This document shows positions 1 to 8,799 of a stretch of DNA of 64,000 nucleotides, piece by piece. How positions within the stretch are numbered: position 1 is the first letter of the stretch; each line of letters begins with the position of its first letter. Source of the DNA: Cellulomonas fimi (GTDB lineage: Bacteria; Actinomycetota; Actinomycetes; Actinomycetales; Cellulomonadaceae); assembly GCF_028527925.1 (NCBI RefSeq), contig NZ_JAPESW010000002.1:124001-188000 (forward strand), given 5' to 3'. Made by a program: the position numbers and the translations under genes. The notes below the pieces were generated by a model. The model saw only the letters and a program-made list of their open reading frames with translations, did not search any database and was not told where the DNA came from.

Positions 1-53
1 GGAAGGCGTGTGCCTATGGCCGGGCGCTGCTCAAGCGCGTCATCGGCAGCTGA
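1..53 (+). CDS. 3' end of an unidentified gene (partial)
   Basis: An open frame enters from the left edge and stops at TGA 51-53. The visible C-terminus ends RALLKRVIGS. Only 16 to 17 codons are inside the window, so no function can be given. It is convergent with ssrA, and the strong hairpin at 123-156 lies between them, as expected for an end-to-end gene pair. The reading frame could be chance, because so few codons are visible. Confidence 0.4.
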   Translation, partial: KACAYGRALLKRVIGS

Positions 54-122
54 ACCGGGCGGTACGTCGCTGATCGGAAGCGGGAGGACGCGCGGGGGAA
101 GCGAACGGATGTCCACGAACGA

Positions 123-156
123 CGAAGGGACCCATCCGTGCGGATGAGTCCCTTCG
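123..156 (-). terminator. Terminator hairpin of ssrA
   Basis: A 9-bp perfect outer stem (CGAAGGGAC with GTCCCTTCG) is followed by a one-base mismatch and a second perfect stem (CATCCG/CGGATG). It starts 5 bases beyond the mature 3' end of the tmRNA. No U-tract follows, which is usual in high-GC actinobacteria. It may also stop transcripts from the convergent gene at the left edge. Confidence 0.75.
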
Positions 157-161
157 ATCTG

Positions 162-527
162 TGGAGGTGGCGGGAATCGAACCCGCGTCCGATGACGTGG
201 AACCAGGGATTCTCCGGGTGCAGTCCGTGATGGATTTTCTCGGCCTCCACCACTCCCACGGACGAGAAGGTGGACAGGCCCAGTCAGCTAGAAGTCCCGA
301 TCCTCACACTGACGATGAGGATCAGCAGTGGCTCTCTAGATGACGCCGGGAACTAAGTCGAGAGCGTACTTAGGCCGACGGACTTCGAAGCTCGCTCAGG
401 CGGCGAGGGCGAAGTCGGTGCGCTTGTTATCGGCACCTATGATTTGCACGGAGCGTTGACGAGATAACCGTGCGTCCTCGACCCGCTTCTCCTGGCTCGA
501 CGATCACCGTCGAAACCGATCACCCCC
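162..527 (-). ncRNA. ssrA: tmRNA (transfer-messenger RNA)
   Basis: tmRNA rescues ribosomes stalled on broken mRNA, with SmpB. The 5' end reads GGGGGTGATCGG and pairs with the 3' end CACCTCC to form the seven-pair acceptor stem (one G-U pair); a T-arm (GGTTCGATTCC core) precedes it. The tag frame is on the minus strand at 434-396: GCC GAT AAC AAG and so on, coding ADNKRTDFALAA followed by TGA. The ALAA ending is the usual protease-recognised degron. The bases after the discriminator A are CAG, so the terminal CCA is not fully encoded and must be added by a nucleotidyltransferase. The mature length is about 366 nt. Its partner smpB lies 17 kb away on the same strand. Confidence 0.96.
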
Positions 528-712
528 ATGTTCAGTTTTCAAGCTGCCGGTCCGAGGCTCACCTGCGGAGCGGCACGTCCCAGCCTACTGCCCAACACCG
601 CCCCCGTCGCACTCATTCCCCGGCACACCGCTGCGGCCTGCACGCGGTGGGCAGGCGACCGGGCTGTGGATGAGGCCGACGCCGAGATGTCCGATTCGAC
701 TACCTTCGCCGC

Positions 713-1366
713 ATGTCGAACCGCGCAAGGGGGCACGGCCAACTCCGCATCGCCGTCATGTCACTGGTCGTCACGTTGACGGCTCCCTTCCTCGGGGCGT
801 GCACGGTGGACCCGGCGCCGCCGAGCACTCCTGACGCCTCACCGACGGCTACGCACAGACCACCGCCGAGCGCATCGTCGACGCCTAGCCCCACAACGCA
901 GAGCCTTACGGCACCCCTACCCGACGGCGAGAAGCCCACGCGCCCCACGGCGGTCGACTCACCGCCGACGCTCGAGGGCGCGACGGCAGTAGCGACGTAC
1001 TTTGTTCAACTCTTCCCGTATGCGATGCAGACCAACGACGTCGCGGACTTCGCGGCGCTCAGCCACCCGGACTGCGCGTTCTGCAGCAGCACGCAAGCAG
1101 ATGTTGCCGGCCAGGTCGAGAGGCGAGAACACACAGTCGGTGGCGGGATCGGCGTGACGGCGGCCCGCGGGACAGAGGTCGTACCTGGACGCCACTTTGC
1201 GATCTACCTCACGATCGACGAGGCGCCGTCCCACTCGGAGAACGAGTTCGGCATGCGCGTCGACGACAACCCAGACGCGCAGACGTTCGCAGTCGAGATG
1301 GCCGTCGTCTTCGACGACGATCGGTGGCTCGTCCGCGCAGTCTCCTCCGAAGCCACCTCAGCATGA
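713..1366 (+). CDS. DUF6318-family lipoprotein
   Basis: This is a 217-residue exported lipoprotein of unknown role. A hydrophobic stretch ends in lipobox LGAC with the lipidated Cys at residue 30. A Pro/Ser/Thr-rich linker to about residue 85 follows, then a compact domain beginning EGATAVATYFVQLF and containing SHPDCAFC with two close cysteines. This arrangement matches what I know of the DUF6318 family, which is common in Cellulomonas-like bacteria. The stop overlaps the start of the next secreted protein (ATGA at 1363-1366), so the two are probably made together. The ATG at 713 gives a short charged N-region; an internal Met at residue 16 is an alternative start. Confidence 0.75.
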   Translation: MSNRARGHGQLRIAVMSLVVTLTAPFLGACTVDPAPPSTPDASPTATHRPPPSASSTPSPTTQSLTAPLPDGEKPTRPTAVDSPPTLEGATAVATYFVQLFPYAMQTNDVADFAALSHPDCAFCSSTQADVAGQVERREHTVGGGIGVTAARGTEVVPGRHFAIYLTIDEAPSHSENEFGMRVDDNPDAQTFAVEMAVVFDDDRWLVRAVSSEATSA

Positions 1367-2280
1367 CGGGGCGCCGGTCTCTCTCAATCGTCGCCGCCGT
1401 GCTGCTGATCGTTGTCACGCCCGAGGTCGCCCGAGCCGGTGATTGGGGTGCCCAGGCCGAGGACGACGCCTACGTCGTGAACGCATTCGAGGCAGAGGCA
1501 GAGCTGCGGCGATCTCGGTCTGCCGATCCGGCGATCACACTCGTCAGGTACACGCGGGCGCCCATGTGCAACGTGGGCACGGGTGGTGGCGTCGAGATGG
1601 GCGACGACGACGAGGCCTTCGGCGACGGCGACACAGACGGCGACGGGCTGATCGCATGCGGCGCATCGAACACGACGGTGCCCGTTCCTGTATGCGTCGA
1701 CGGTCCGCCGTTGCTCCCGCTCTGGCGCCAGGAACGCGCGGATGCGGCTCAGCCCTGGCCGGAGCTGTGGACGTTGGCGTTCGGGTACTCGTGTCCGGAG
1801 GATGCCGTGCCGACGATGACGGCGGCGGACTTCCGGCGGTTGCCGTTGGCGGCGCCCGTGCTGCGGTTGCAGCCCGATCGGGGGTGGGTGCTGGTCAACA
1901 AGGAGACGATCGTCATGACCGATCCCGCCGAGCAGACGTTGCGGACGGATCTGCTCGGGTACGGGGTCGACGTCGTCGCGACGCCGGCGAGCTACCGGTA
2001 CGACTTCGGGGACGGCTCGGCGGACCTGGTCACGACCAGCCCGGGGCATGCGTGGCCGGACCATGACACGTTCCACTTCTACGAGCGGCTCGGCACGGTG
2101 CAGGTCACGCTCACGACGACGTGGCAGGGTCGGTACCGGGTCGACGGCACGACGGTGTGGCGCGACGTGAACGGCACGGCGACGACCGCGACGACGAGCG
2201 CACCGTTCACCGTCGAGGAGCGCCGTTCGCGGCTGGTCGACGACCTCTGCACCGACATCCCCAGGCCCGACGACTGCTGA
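1363..2280 (+). CDS. Secreted PKD-like protein
   Basis: This 305-residue protein has a signal peptide (MTGRRSLSIVAAVLL.. ending near ARAGDW). The mature part starts with an acidic, Cys-containing region, then carries a C-terminal fold with YRYDFGDGS and a later GTVQVTLTT strand, the hallmark of PKD-type beta-sandwich domains. Such domains usually serve in adhesion or as spacers on cell-surface proteins. No catalytic motif or sorting signal is seen. The start at 1363 is chosen because it overlaps the upstream stop by four bases and gives a clean signal peptide; an in-frame upstream start at 1324 would lie inside the DUF6318 gene. Function unknown; probably works with its upstream neighbour. 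Confidence 0.75.
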   Translation: MTGRRSLSIVAAVLLIVVTPEVARAGDWGAQAEDDAYVVNAFEAEAELRRSRSADPAITLVRYTRAPMCNVGTGGGVEMGDDDEAFGDGDTDGDGLIACGASNTTVPVPVCVDGPPLLPLWRQERADAAQPWPELWTLAFGYSCPEDAVPTMTAADFRRLPLAAPVLRLQPDRGWVLVNKETIVMTDPAEQTLRTDLLGYGVDVVATPASYRYDFGDGSADLVTTSPGHAWPDHDTFHFYERLGTVQVTLTTTWQGRYRVDGTTVWRDVNGTATTATTSAPFTVEERRSRLVDDLCTDIPRPDDC

Positions 2281-2397
2281 GGTCGTTCGGCCGAGGGCCG
2301 ACGCTCGCCGTCCCGCCGGTGCCACCGGGAGGTGCCGACCGAACGGTGTCTGAGGGCAGCGCGCGTCGGTCAGACGTCTGCGAGCAGGTCGTGTCGG

Positions 2398-4857
2398 TCA
2401 GACGAGGTCGGCGAGGAGGTCGGCGGCGCGGGCGGCCCCGTCGGTCTCGACGGGGCGGTAGGTGACCTCGCGGCCGGCCTCCTTGGCGATGGCCTCCGCG
2501 AGGCCGTCGGGGTCGACCGCCTCCTCGTATGGGAGGTGACGGCCGGCCTCGTAGCGGTCGAGGCGGGCGCGGACGTGGAACGTCTGCTCGAAGTGGTGAC
2601 GGAGCGGGACGTACACGAACGGCTTGCGCAGGGCCGTGAGCTCCATGCAGGTCGTCAGGCCACCCTGCACGACCGCGACGTCGCACGCGGCGGACAGCCG
2701 GTACAGGTCGGGGACGTAGCCGAGCACGGTCGCCCCGTCCGGCGCCGGCAGCGACGCGGGGTCGATGCGCGGTCCCGCGACGACGACGAACCGCAGGTCG
2801 GGGGCCAGCGACCGGGCGGCGGGGACGGCGTCGAGCACGCGCTGCAGCATCGGGCCGCCGACGCCGGAGCCGCCGACGGTGACGACGCACAGCCGCTCGT
2901 CGGGGGCGACACCGAGCGAGGCGCGGACGGCGGGCGCCTCGGCGGCGGCTGCGGCCGGGTCGAAGCCGGTCACGTAGCCCGCGAACGAGAAGTTGTCCGC
3001 GGTCCAGGAGCGGATCGACGGCAGGTCCGGGCCGAAGGGCTGGTCGACGACGTCGTCGAGTGACCCGACGAACACCGACCGGTCCCGAACCCGCGCGAAG
3101 CGAGCCCGCTGCTCGATCATGTCGGCGTTGTAGTCGGCCGTCAGCGCGGCCTCGTGCGCTCCCCCGTCGGGCATCGGCAGCCACCCGACGAAGTCAGTCA
3201 TCCACGCGAACGCGAACCGCTTGAGCTCGGGGTTCTCGTGCAGGAAGTAGTCGACGTCCCACGCCTCGTCGCCGACGACCAGGTCGTAGGCGCCGGACTC
3301 GACGACGTCGGAGAACACCATGAAGTTGCTCACGAGGATCTCGTCCATGCGTCGGATCGCCTGGAACGCGTGCAGGTCGTGCTCGCCGGCCTCGTGCTCG
3401 ACGTGCCCCGACTCGTTGCGCAGCCACGCCGACGCCGGGTGGACGCGCTCGCCGTGCTGGGCGAGGACGCGGGTCACGGGGTGCTGCGCGAGCCAGTCGA
3501 TCTGCAGGTCGGGCCGACGCTCGCGCAGCGCGGCGGCGATCGCGACGTCGCGCTGGGCGTGCCCGAGCCCGATGGGCGACGAGAGGTAGAGAACGCGTCG
3601 AGGGCGGTTGCGGGCTCGGGTCCACGTGCGACGGGCGGTGACGCCCGAGGACGCAGAGAGCGACGCGTCCGCGACGACCTCCGGTCCCTCGACCCGCGGC
3701 GCGCCGGAGGGGCCCGCGACGCGCTCGACGAACGAGCGGATCAGGTGGTTCGTCTTCACGGGGTCACGCGCGGGCGGGCCGTGCCCGGCTCCGTCGAGGA
3801 CGACGAGCGACCCGCGGGTCAGCTCAGCCAGACGTTCGCCGAACGCGAGCGGGCGGATGCGGTCGTCGGATCCGTGGACGACGAGCACCGGGCAGGTCAC
3901 GGCCTGGGTGAGCGGCACGATCGACTCGCACACGGCTCCGTCGCACCCCAGCCGACCGGCGGTGGTGTCGGCGAGAACCTGCGGCGTGATCTCGTGCGCC
4001 CACCCGACGCAGTCCTCGATCTGCTTCGTCGAGTGCGGCTCGGGGAACATGCGCCGGAAGAAGAAGTCGACGAAGTCGTCGTACCCGCCGCCGAGCCAGT
4101 AGTGCTTGTTGTACTTCGCCCAGCCGTGCGTCGTGTCGAGGGGACGGTCCCACGGCACCTCATCACGACCGGGGGTCGCGACGTCGAGCCCGCACGACGG
4201 GGCGATCGCGACGATGCCGCTGACGCGCGACGGGTGCCGAGCGGCATGGTGGACGGCCCACGCGGCACCGCACGACAGCGTCACGAGCACGGGCGCCGAC
4301 GTCGAGGTCGCGTCGAGGACCGCGAGCAGGTCGGCCGCGTACTCGGCGTCGGTGTAGGCGGCGGCGCCGACAGGTCGTGACGACGCACCGCTCCCCCGCC
4401 CGTCGAAGGTGACGACGCGGAAGTGCCGCGCGAGGTAACCGACCTGGAGCTTCCAGAACCGGGACGGCACGATCGACCACGTGGGCACGAGCACCACCGT
4501 CGGGACGGACGCGTCGTGGTGGTCGCCGTAGACGGCCCAGGCGATCCGCACGTCGCCGCGCGTCGCGACGCCCTCGACGTCCGGGGCGGCCGACCGGCTC
4601 GGGTGGTGGCCGCGCGGCAGAGCGGACGACGGCGCTCCGCCGCCCAGCGCGGCGGTCTCGGCCGACGTCGTCGACGCGGGACCACCGCCGGCCGCAGGAC
4701 GCGACACCGGCGACGACTGCTCGGGCGTGGCCCGGGGGCCGTGGCTCACAGACGCAGTCTGCGCCGCCACGGCCCCCAGGTCACCCCCTCGCCCCGGACC
4801 GACCGCACCCGCCGCCGGGGTCGCACCCGACGGGCGCGGGGCACGCGGACTGCTCAC
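2398..4857 (-). CDS. Alpha/beta hydrolase fused to a GT1-like glycosyltransferase
   Basis: This is an 819-residue fusion. Residues 1 to about 90 are Ala/Gly/Pro-rich and probably disordered. About 95-370 is an alpha/beta hydrolase: nucleophile region VTLSCGAAW (first Gly of GxSxG replaced by Thr), acid in HGSDDR, catalytic His in GAGHGPP. About 400-819 is a UGT/MurG-type glycosyltransferase: SSPIGLGHAQRD near its start, and the donor-site stretch VVQGGLTTCME with following P..P and Q residues. The GTG start overlaps the methyltransferase stop (GTGA), so the genes are translationally coupled. Together they suggest tailoring of a small molecule by methylation, hydrolysis or acylation, and glycosylation; the substrate is unknown. 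A longer frame reaches 5103 but lies inside the upstream gene. Confidence 0.8.
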   Translation of the reverse strand: MSSPRAPRPSGATPAAGAVGPGRGGDLGAVAAQTASVSHGPRATPEQSSPVSRPAAGGGPASTTSAETAALGGGAPSSALPRGHHPSRSAAPDVEGVATRGDVRIAWAVYGDHHDASVPTVVLVPTWSIVPSRFWKLQVGYLARHFRVVTFDGRGSGASSRPVGAAAYTDAEYAADLLAVLDATSTSAPVLVTLSCGAAWAVHHAARHPSRVSGIVAIAPSCGLDVATPGRDEVPWDRPLDTTHGWAKYNKHYWLGGGYDDFVDFFFRRMFPEPHSTKQIEDCVGWAHEITPQVLADTTAGRLGCDGAVCESIVPLTQAVTCPVLVVHGSDDRIRPLAFGERLAELTRGSLVVLDGAGHGPPARDPVKTNHLIRSFVERVAGPSGAPRVEGPEVVADASLSASSGVTARRTWTRARNRPRRVLYLSSPIGLGHAQRDVAIAAALRERRPDLQIDWLAQHPVTRVLAQHGERVHPASAWLRNESGHVEHEAGEHDLHAFQAIRRMDEILVSNFMVFSDVVESGAYDLVVGDEAWDVDYFLHENPELKRFAFAWMTDFVGWLPMPDGGAHEAALTADYNADMIEQRARFARVRDRSVFVGSLDDVVDQPFGPDLPSIRSWTADNFSFAGYVTGFDPAAAAAEAPAVRASLGVAPDERLCVVTVGGSGVGGPMLQRVLDAVPAARSLAPDLRFVVVAGPRIDPASLPAPDGATVLGYVPDLYRLSAACDVAVVQGGLTTCMELTALRKPFVYVPLRHHFEQTFHVRARLDRYEAGRHLPYEEAVDPDGLAEAIAKEAGREVTYRPVETDGAARAADLLADLV

Positions 4858-5942
4858 GGCCGGATCTCGAACACGTTGTTGAACGGCGTCGTCGCCGCGG
4901 TCCGGAACGAGCCGCCGAACCCGCCAGCGGTCGCGACGTCGCGGATGCGCGCCGGCCCGGCCTGCGTGCCGAGCGCGAGGCCGACGTCCTGCGACAGCGA
5001 CGCGGGCGTGCACAGCAGCGTCGAGAAGCCGTAGTACGTGCGGCCGACGGGGTTGAGGTTGTCCTCGACGCGGTCGCCGGCCTTGGGCTCGACGACCATC
5101 CACGTGCCGTCGTCGGCCAGGGCCTGGCGGACGTAGCGCGCTGCGCCGACCGGGTCGCCCATGTCGTGCAGGCAGTCGAACATCGCGATCAGGTCGAAGT
5201 CACGGCCGGTGAACTCCGTGGCCGACGCGACCTCGAACGTCACGCGGTCGGCGACGCCCGCCTCCTCGGCCCGAGCCCGCGCGACCGCGATCGACCCCGC
5301 GTGGTAGTCCGACCCCACGAACGTCGAGCGAGGGAACGCCTGCGCCATGAGGATCGTCGAGGCCCCGTGCCCGCAGCCGACGTCGGCGACCCGCGCTCCG
5401 GCCGTCAGCTTGTCGACGACGCCGTCGAGCGCGGGCAGCCACTCGTTCAGCAGGTGCCCGTTGTACATGGTGCGGAAGAACCGCTCGCACCCGTGGTGCA
5501 CGTCGCCGTTGTGCGCGTGCCACCCGAGCCCGTCACCGTCGGTCGCGGCGGTGAGGATCTCCGGCGCGTCGCGGACCGTGCCGGCGGCGAGCTGGAAGAA
5601 ACCCGGCAGGTACGCGGGGCTGGACGGGTCGGCGAGCGCGACGGCGTGCTCGGCGGGCAGCGTGTAGCGGCGCGTCGCCGGGTCGTACTCGACGTAGCCG
5701 CCCGCGGCCTGCGCGGACAGCCACTCGCGCGCGTACGGCTCGGCGGTCGCGGTGCGCTCGGCGAGCGACGCCGGCGTGATCGGCTCACCGTCGGCCATCG
5801 TGCGGTAGTAGCCGAGCTTGTCGCCCATGACGACGAGCGCGGTGTTGAGGGTGGCGCCGACCTCGTCGACGGCACGGAAGACGAAGGACATGAGCTTGTC
5901 GGGGTCGATGGTGCGCTGCGGCGCATCGGCCTGGAGGGTCAC
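4854..5942 (-). CDS. Class I SAM-dependent methyltransferase
   Basis: This 362-residue protein has an N-terminal winged-helix-like dimerisation region (about 20-110) and a Rossmann methyltransferase domain. The SAM-binding motif I is VADVGCGHGAS near residue 185; a motif II-like SDYH follows, then FDCLHDMGDP. The layout resembles the Rv2258c / O-methyltransferase-like group, whose substrates are mostly unknown. The GTG at 5942 has a good ribosome site (AAGGAG seven bases upstream). It is the first gene of a two-gene unit with the hydrolase-glycosyltransferase, and is divergent from the LuxR-type regulator across about 115 bp. Confidence 0.85.
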   Translation of the reverse strand: MTLQADAPQRTIDPDKLMSFVFRAVDEVGATLNTALVVMGDKLGYYRTMADGEPITPASLAERTATAEPYAREWLSAQAAGGYVEYDPATRRYTLPAEHAVALADPSSPAYLPGFFQLAAGTVRDAPEILTAATDGDGLGWHAHNGDVHHGCERFFRTMYNGHLLNEWLPALDGVVDKLTAGARVADVGCGHGASTILMAQAFPRSTFVGSDYHAGSIAVARARAEEAGVADRVTFEVASATEFTGRDFDLIAMFDCLHDMGDPVGAARYVRQALADDGTWMVVEPKAGDRVEDNLNPVGRTYYGFSTLLCTPASLSQDVGLALGTQAGPARIRDVATAGGFGGSFRTAATTPFNNVFEIRP

Positions 5943-6020
5943 GGTGGTGCTCCTTGTTCGGAAACGTCGTGGACGGTTTGTCCGAGATCGACCTTCCCGG
6001 TGACGAACCCCGCGTCGCAT

Positions 6021-6049
6021 CAGGGGGTCCCCCTGGGGTCTCCCTAGAG
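6021..6049 (+). promoter_or_regulatory. Candidate operator/promoter before the LAL regulator
   Basis: A perfect 7-bp inverted repeat, CAGGGGG-T-CCCCCTG, sits at 6021-6035. A possible -10 hexamer, TAGAGT, lies at 6044-6049, only seven bases before the GTG start at 6057. That spacing would give a leaderless or nearly leaderless mRNA. The palindrome lies between the divergent regulator and methyltransferase genes and is a natural place for regulator binding. This is inference from position and symmetry only. Confidence 0.4.
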
Positions 6050-6056
6050 TGGGACG

Positions 6057-8783
6057 GTGCTGGTCGGCCGCGAGCACGAGCGCCAGGTGATCCGCTCCCT
6101 GGCGGCCGGCGCGCGCGTCGGGCAGGGCGGCACCCTCGTCGTCGTCGGCGAGGCGGGGATCGGCAAGTCGGCGCTGCTCCACGACGCGGCCGACGACGCG
6201 GCTGCGCACGGCATGACCACGCTGCGCGCGCAGGGCGTCGTCGGCGAGCGCGACGTGCCGTTCGGCGGGCTGCTGCAGCTGCTGCGTCCGGTGCTCGACC
6301 ACCTCGACGGGCTGCCGGGGCCGCAGGCCGACGCGCTCGGGGCGGCGCTCGCGCTGCGGCCCGGGTCGGCGAGCGAGCGGTTCGCCGTCGGCGCGGGTGT
6401 GCTCGGTCTGCTGAGCCGGGCCGCGGAGGACGCGCCGCTCGCGCTCGTGGTCGACGACGCGCACCTCCTCGACGCACCGACCGCGCACGCCCTCACGTTC
6501 GCGGCACGCCGCCTCACGTCGGACCCCGTCGCCGTCCTCCTCGCGGTCCGCGCGGGCCAGCCGTCGACCATCACGGAGGCGGGCCTGCCGACCATGGCGG
6601 TCACCGGCCTCGTGGACGCAGACGCGGACGCGCTGCTCCGGAGCGCAGGCCGGCGGCTCGGTGCGCACGAGAGGGACCGCCTGCTCGCCGCGACGGGCGG
6701 CAACCCGCTCGCGCTGCTCGAGCTGCCCGACGACGCCACGCTCGGCGCACTGCCGGACGGGGCGCCGATCCCCGTCCCGGCGTCGCTCGCGCGCGCGTTC
6801 GCGGCCCGGGCCGACGCCCTGTCGTCCGCTGCCCGGACCGCGCTCCTCGTGGCGTCGGCGGCCGCGGGCGACCCGGCGGCGACCGCAGCGGCGTGCACGC
6901 TGCTCGGCGTCGACACCGCCGACCTCGACGAGGCCGCGGCGGCCGGGCTCGTCACCGTCGACGCGGGACGCGTCGCGTTCCGTCACGACCTCGTGCGGTC
7001 GGCGGTGTGGACGGAAGCGGCTCCGGCCGGACGCCGCGAGGTGCACCGCGCGCTCGCCTCCGTCGTCCCGCCCGGCGACCTGGACCGGCGGGCCTGGCAC
7101 CTCGGCGAGGCGACGACGACGCCCGACGAGGCCGTCGCCGCGGTCCTCGACGCCGCCGCGACTGCTGCCCGTGGGCGCGGTGCGCACGCCGTCGCCGCGG
7201 CGGGCTTCGAACGCGCAGCGACGCTCACCCCCGACACCACCGTCCGCGCGCGCCGGCTTGTCACGGCGGCCGAGTCGGCCTGGCGGGCGGGCCAGGCGGA
7301 GACGGCGCTCGACCTGCTCGCGGCGTCGTCGACGCTGCCCCGCACGCCTGACCTGGTCCTGCGCGCCGCCGCCCTCGAGGGGGCCGTCACCGCGCGGACG
7401 GGGTCGGTCGAACGTGCGCGGGACGTGCTGCTCGCGGCAGGGACGACCGCCGCCGACCCCGACACGGCCGTCCCGCTGCTGGCCGAGGGCGTCCTCGCGG
7501 CCCAGTTCGCGGGCGACATGGCGACCGCGGCCGACGCGGGCCGCCGCATCGAGAGCCTGCTGCCGGACCTGGCCACGGACCGTGCCCGCTGGCTCGGGTC
7601 GATGGCGGTCGGTGTCGCGGACATCCTCACGGGCACCGGCGGTCCGGACCGCCTGCACGACGCGACCACCCACGTGGCCGACGACCCCGCCCTCCTCGAG
7701 GACCCCGCGCTCGCCCCCTGGCTCGTCATCGGGCCGCTCTACCTGCGCGAGGAGGGCACGGCCCGCGCCGTCATCCCGACGGTCGTCGCGCACCTGCGCC
7801 GCCGGGCCGACCTGGGCGTGCTGCCGATGCTGCTGTTCTACGTCGCGCGCGACCAGGCCACGACGGACCGCTGGAACGACGCCGCCGCCACGTACACCGA
7901 GGGCGTGGGGCTGGCGCGCGAGGCCGGGCAGGCGTCGGACCTCGCCGCCGGGCTCGCGGGTCTCGCGTGGCTCGAGGCACGCCAGGGGGCCCTCGACGCG
8001 TGCCGCGCGCACGCGGGCGAGGCACTCGACCTCGCGACCCGGCTGCACCTCGGCTTCTTCCGTGCCTGGGCCATGGCCGCGCTCGGCGACCTCGCGCTCG
8101 GCACGGGCGACGCGCAGGAGGCCCTGGACGCCTACCTGCGGCTCCTGGAGCTGCTCGTGGAGCTCGGGTTCGGCGACGTCGACGTGTCCCCGGCCGCGGA
8201 CATGGTCGACGCGCTCGTGCGTCTCGACCGCGCCGCGGACGCCGCGCCGATCGTCGACGACCTCGCGCGGCGCGCGCAGGAGAAGGGCCAGCCGTGGTCG
8301 GTCGCCCGGGCGGCACGCGCCCGCGGGATGGTCGCGGCCGACGCCGAGGTCGACACGTGGTTCGGGGCCGCGCTGGCCGCGCACGCGCGCACGCCCGACG
8401 TCTTCGAGACGGCGCGCACGCAGCTCGCGTACGGGTCACGCCTGCGGCGGGCGCGTCGACGGACGGACGCGCGCACGCACCTGCGCGCGGCGCTCACGAC
8501 GTTCGACGCGCTGGGCGCCGCACCGTGGGCCGACCAGGCCGTCGCGGAGCTGCGCGCGACCGGGGCGACCGCACACCGTCGTGACGTCACCGGACTCGAC
8601 CACCTGACCCCGCAGGAGCTGCAGGTCGCCCGTACGCTCGCCGCGGGCCGCACGACCCGCGAGGCCGCGGCCGCGCTGTTCCTCAGCCCGAAGACGATCG
8701 AGTACCACCTGCGGAACGTCTACACGAAGCTCGGGGTGCGGACCCGCGCGGACCTCGCGACGGCGCTCGCCGACCGGACCTGA
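6057..8783 (+). CDS. LAL-type LuxR transcriptional regulator with AAA ATPase
   Basis: This 908-residue protein is a large ATP-binding LuxR regulator. A Walker A GEAGIGKS sits near residue 30, and the Walker B stretch LALVVDDAHLLD near 135. The long middle is Ala-rich helical repeat (TPR-like). The C-terminal LuxR HTH (about 845-905) reads LTPQELQVARTLAAG.. and ..KTIEYHLRNVYTKLG. LAL proteins often activate secondary-metabolite or sugar genes in actinomycetes. It is divergent from the methyltransferase / hydrolase-glycosyltransferase pair, so it is the likely pathway-specific activator. The GTG start gives an intact N-terminal LVGRE segment typical of the family; no ribosome site is visible. 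Confidence 0.9.
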   Translation: MLVGREHERQVIRSLAAGARVGQGGTLVVVGEAGIGKSALLHDAADDAAAHGMTTLRAQGVVGERDVPFGGLLQLLRPVLDHLDGLPGPQADALGAALALRPGSASERFAVGAGVLGLLSRAAEDAPLALVVDDAHLLDAPTAHALTFAARRLTSDPVAVLLAVRAGQPSTITEAGLPTMAVTGLVDADADALLRSAGRRLGAHERDRLLAATGGNPLALLELPDDATLGALPDGAPIPVPASLARAFAARADALSSAARTALLVASAAAGDPAATAAACTLLGVDTADLDEAAAAGLVTVDAGRVAFRHDLVRSAVWTEAAPAGRREVHRALASVVPPGDLDRRAWHLGEATTTPDEAVAAVLDAAATAARGRGAHAVAAAGFERAATLTPDTTVRARRLVTAAESAWRAGQAETALDLLAASSTLPRTPDLVLRAAALEGAVTARTGSVERARDVLLAAGTTAADPDTAVPLLAEGVLAAQFAGDMATAADAGRRIESLLPDLATDRARWLGSMAVGVADILTGTGGPDRLHDATTHVADDPALLEDPALAPWLVIGPLYLREEGTARAVIPTVVAHLRRRADLGVLPMLLFYVARDQATTDRWNDAAATYTEGVGLAREAGQASDLAAGLAGLAWLEARQGALDACRAHAGEALDLATRLHLGFFRAWAMAALGDLALGTGDAQEALDAYLRLLELLVELGFGDVDVSPAADMVDALVRLDRAADAAPIVDDLARRAQEKGQPWSVARAARARGMVAADAEVDTWFGAALAAHARTPDVFETARTQLAYGSRLRRARRRTDARTHLRAALTTFDALGAAPWADQAVAELRATGATAHRRDVTGLDHLTPQELQVARTLAAGRTTREAAAALFLSPKTIEYHLRNVYTKLGVRTRADLATALADRT

Positions 8784-8799
8784 CCGCGCCGGCGCCTGC

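Noticed and set aside
528-712. Promoter of ssrA
   Set aside because: Several weak -10/-35 pairs exist and none stands out; start points of tmRNA precursors cannot be guessed here.
2398-5103. Longer frame for the hydrolase-glycosyltransferase reaching 5103
   Set aside because: The extra 82 codons lie wholly inside the methyltransferase gene; the GTG at 4857 with GTGA overlap explains the start better.
4854-8384. Long minus-strand frame through the LAL regulator gene
   Set aside because: The part beyond 5942 is the antisense shadow of the regulator; the methyltransferase domain and a good ribosome site fix the start at 5942.
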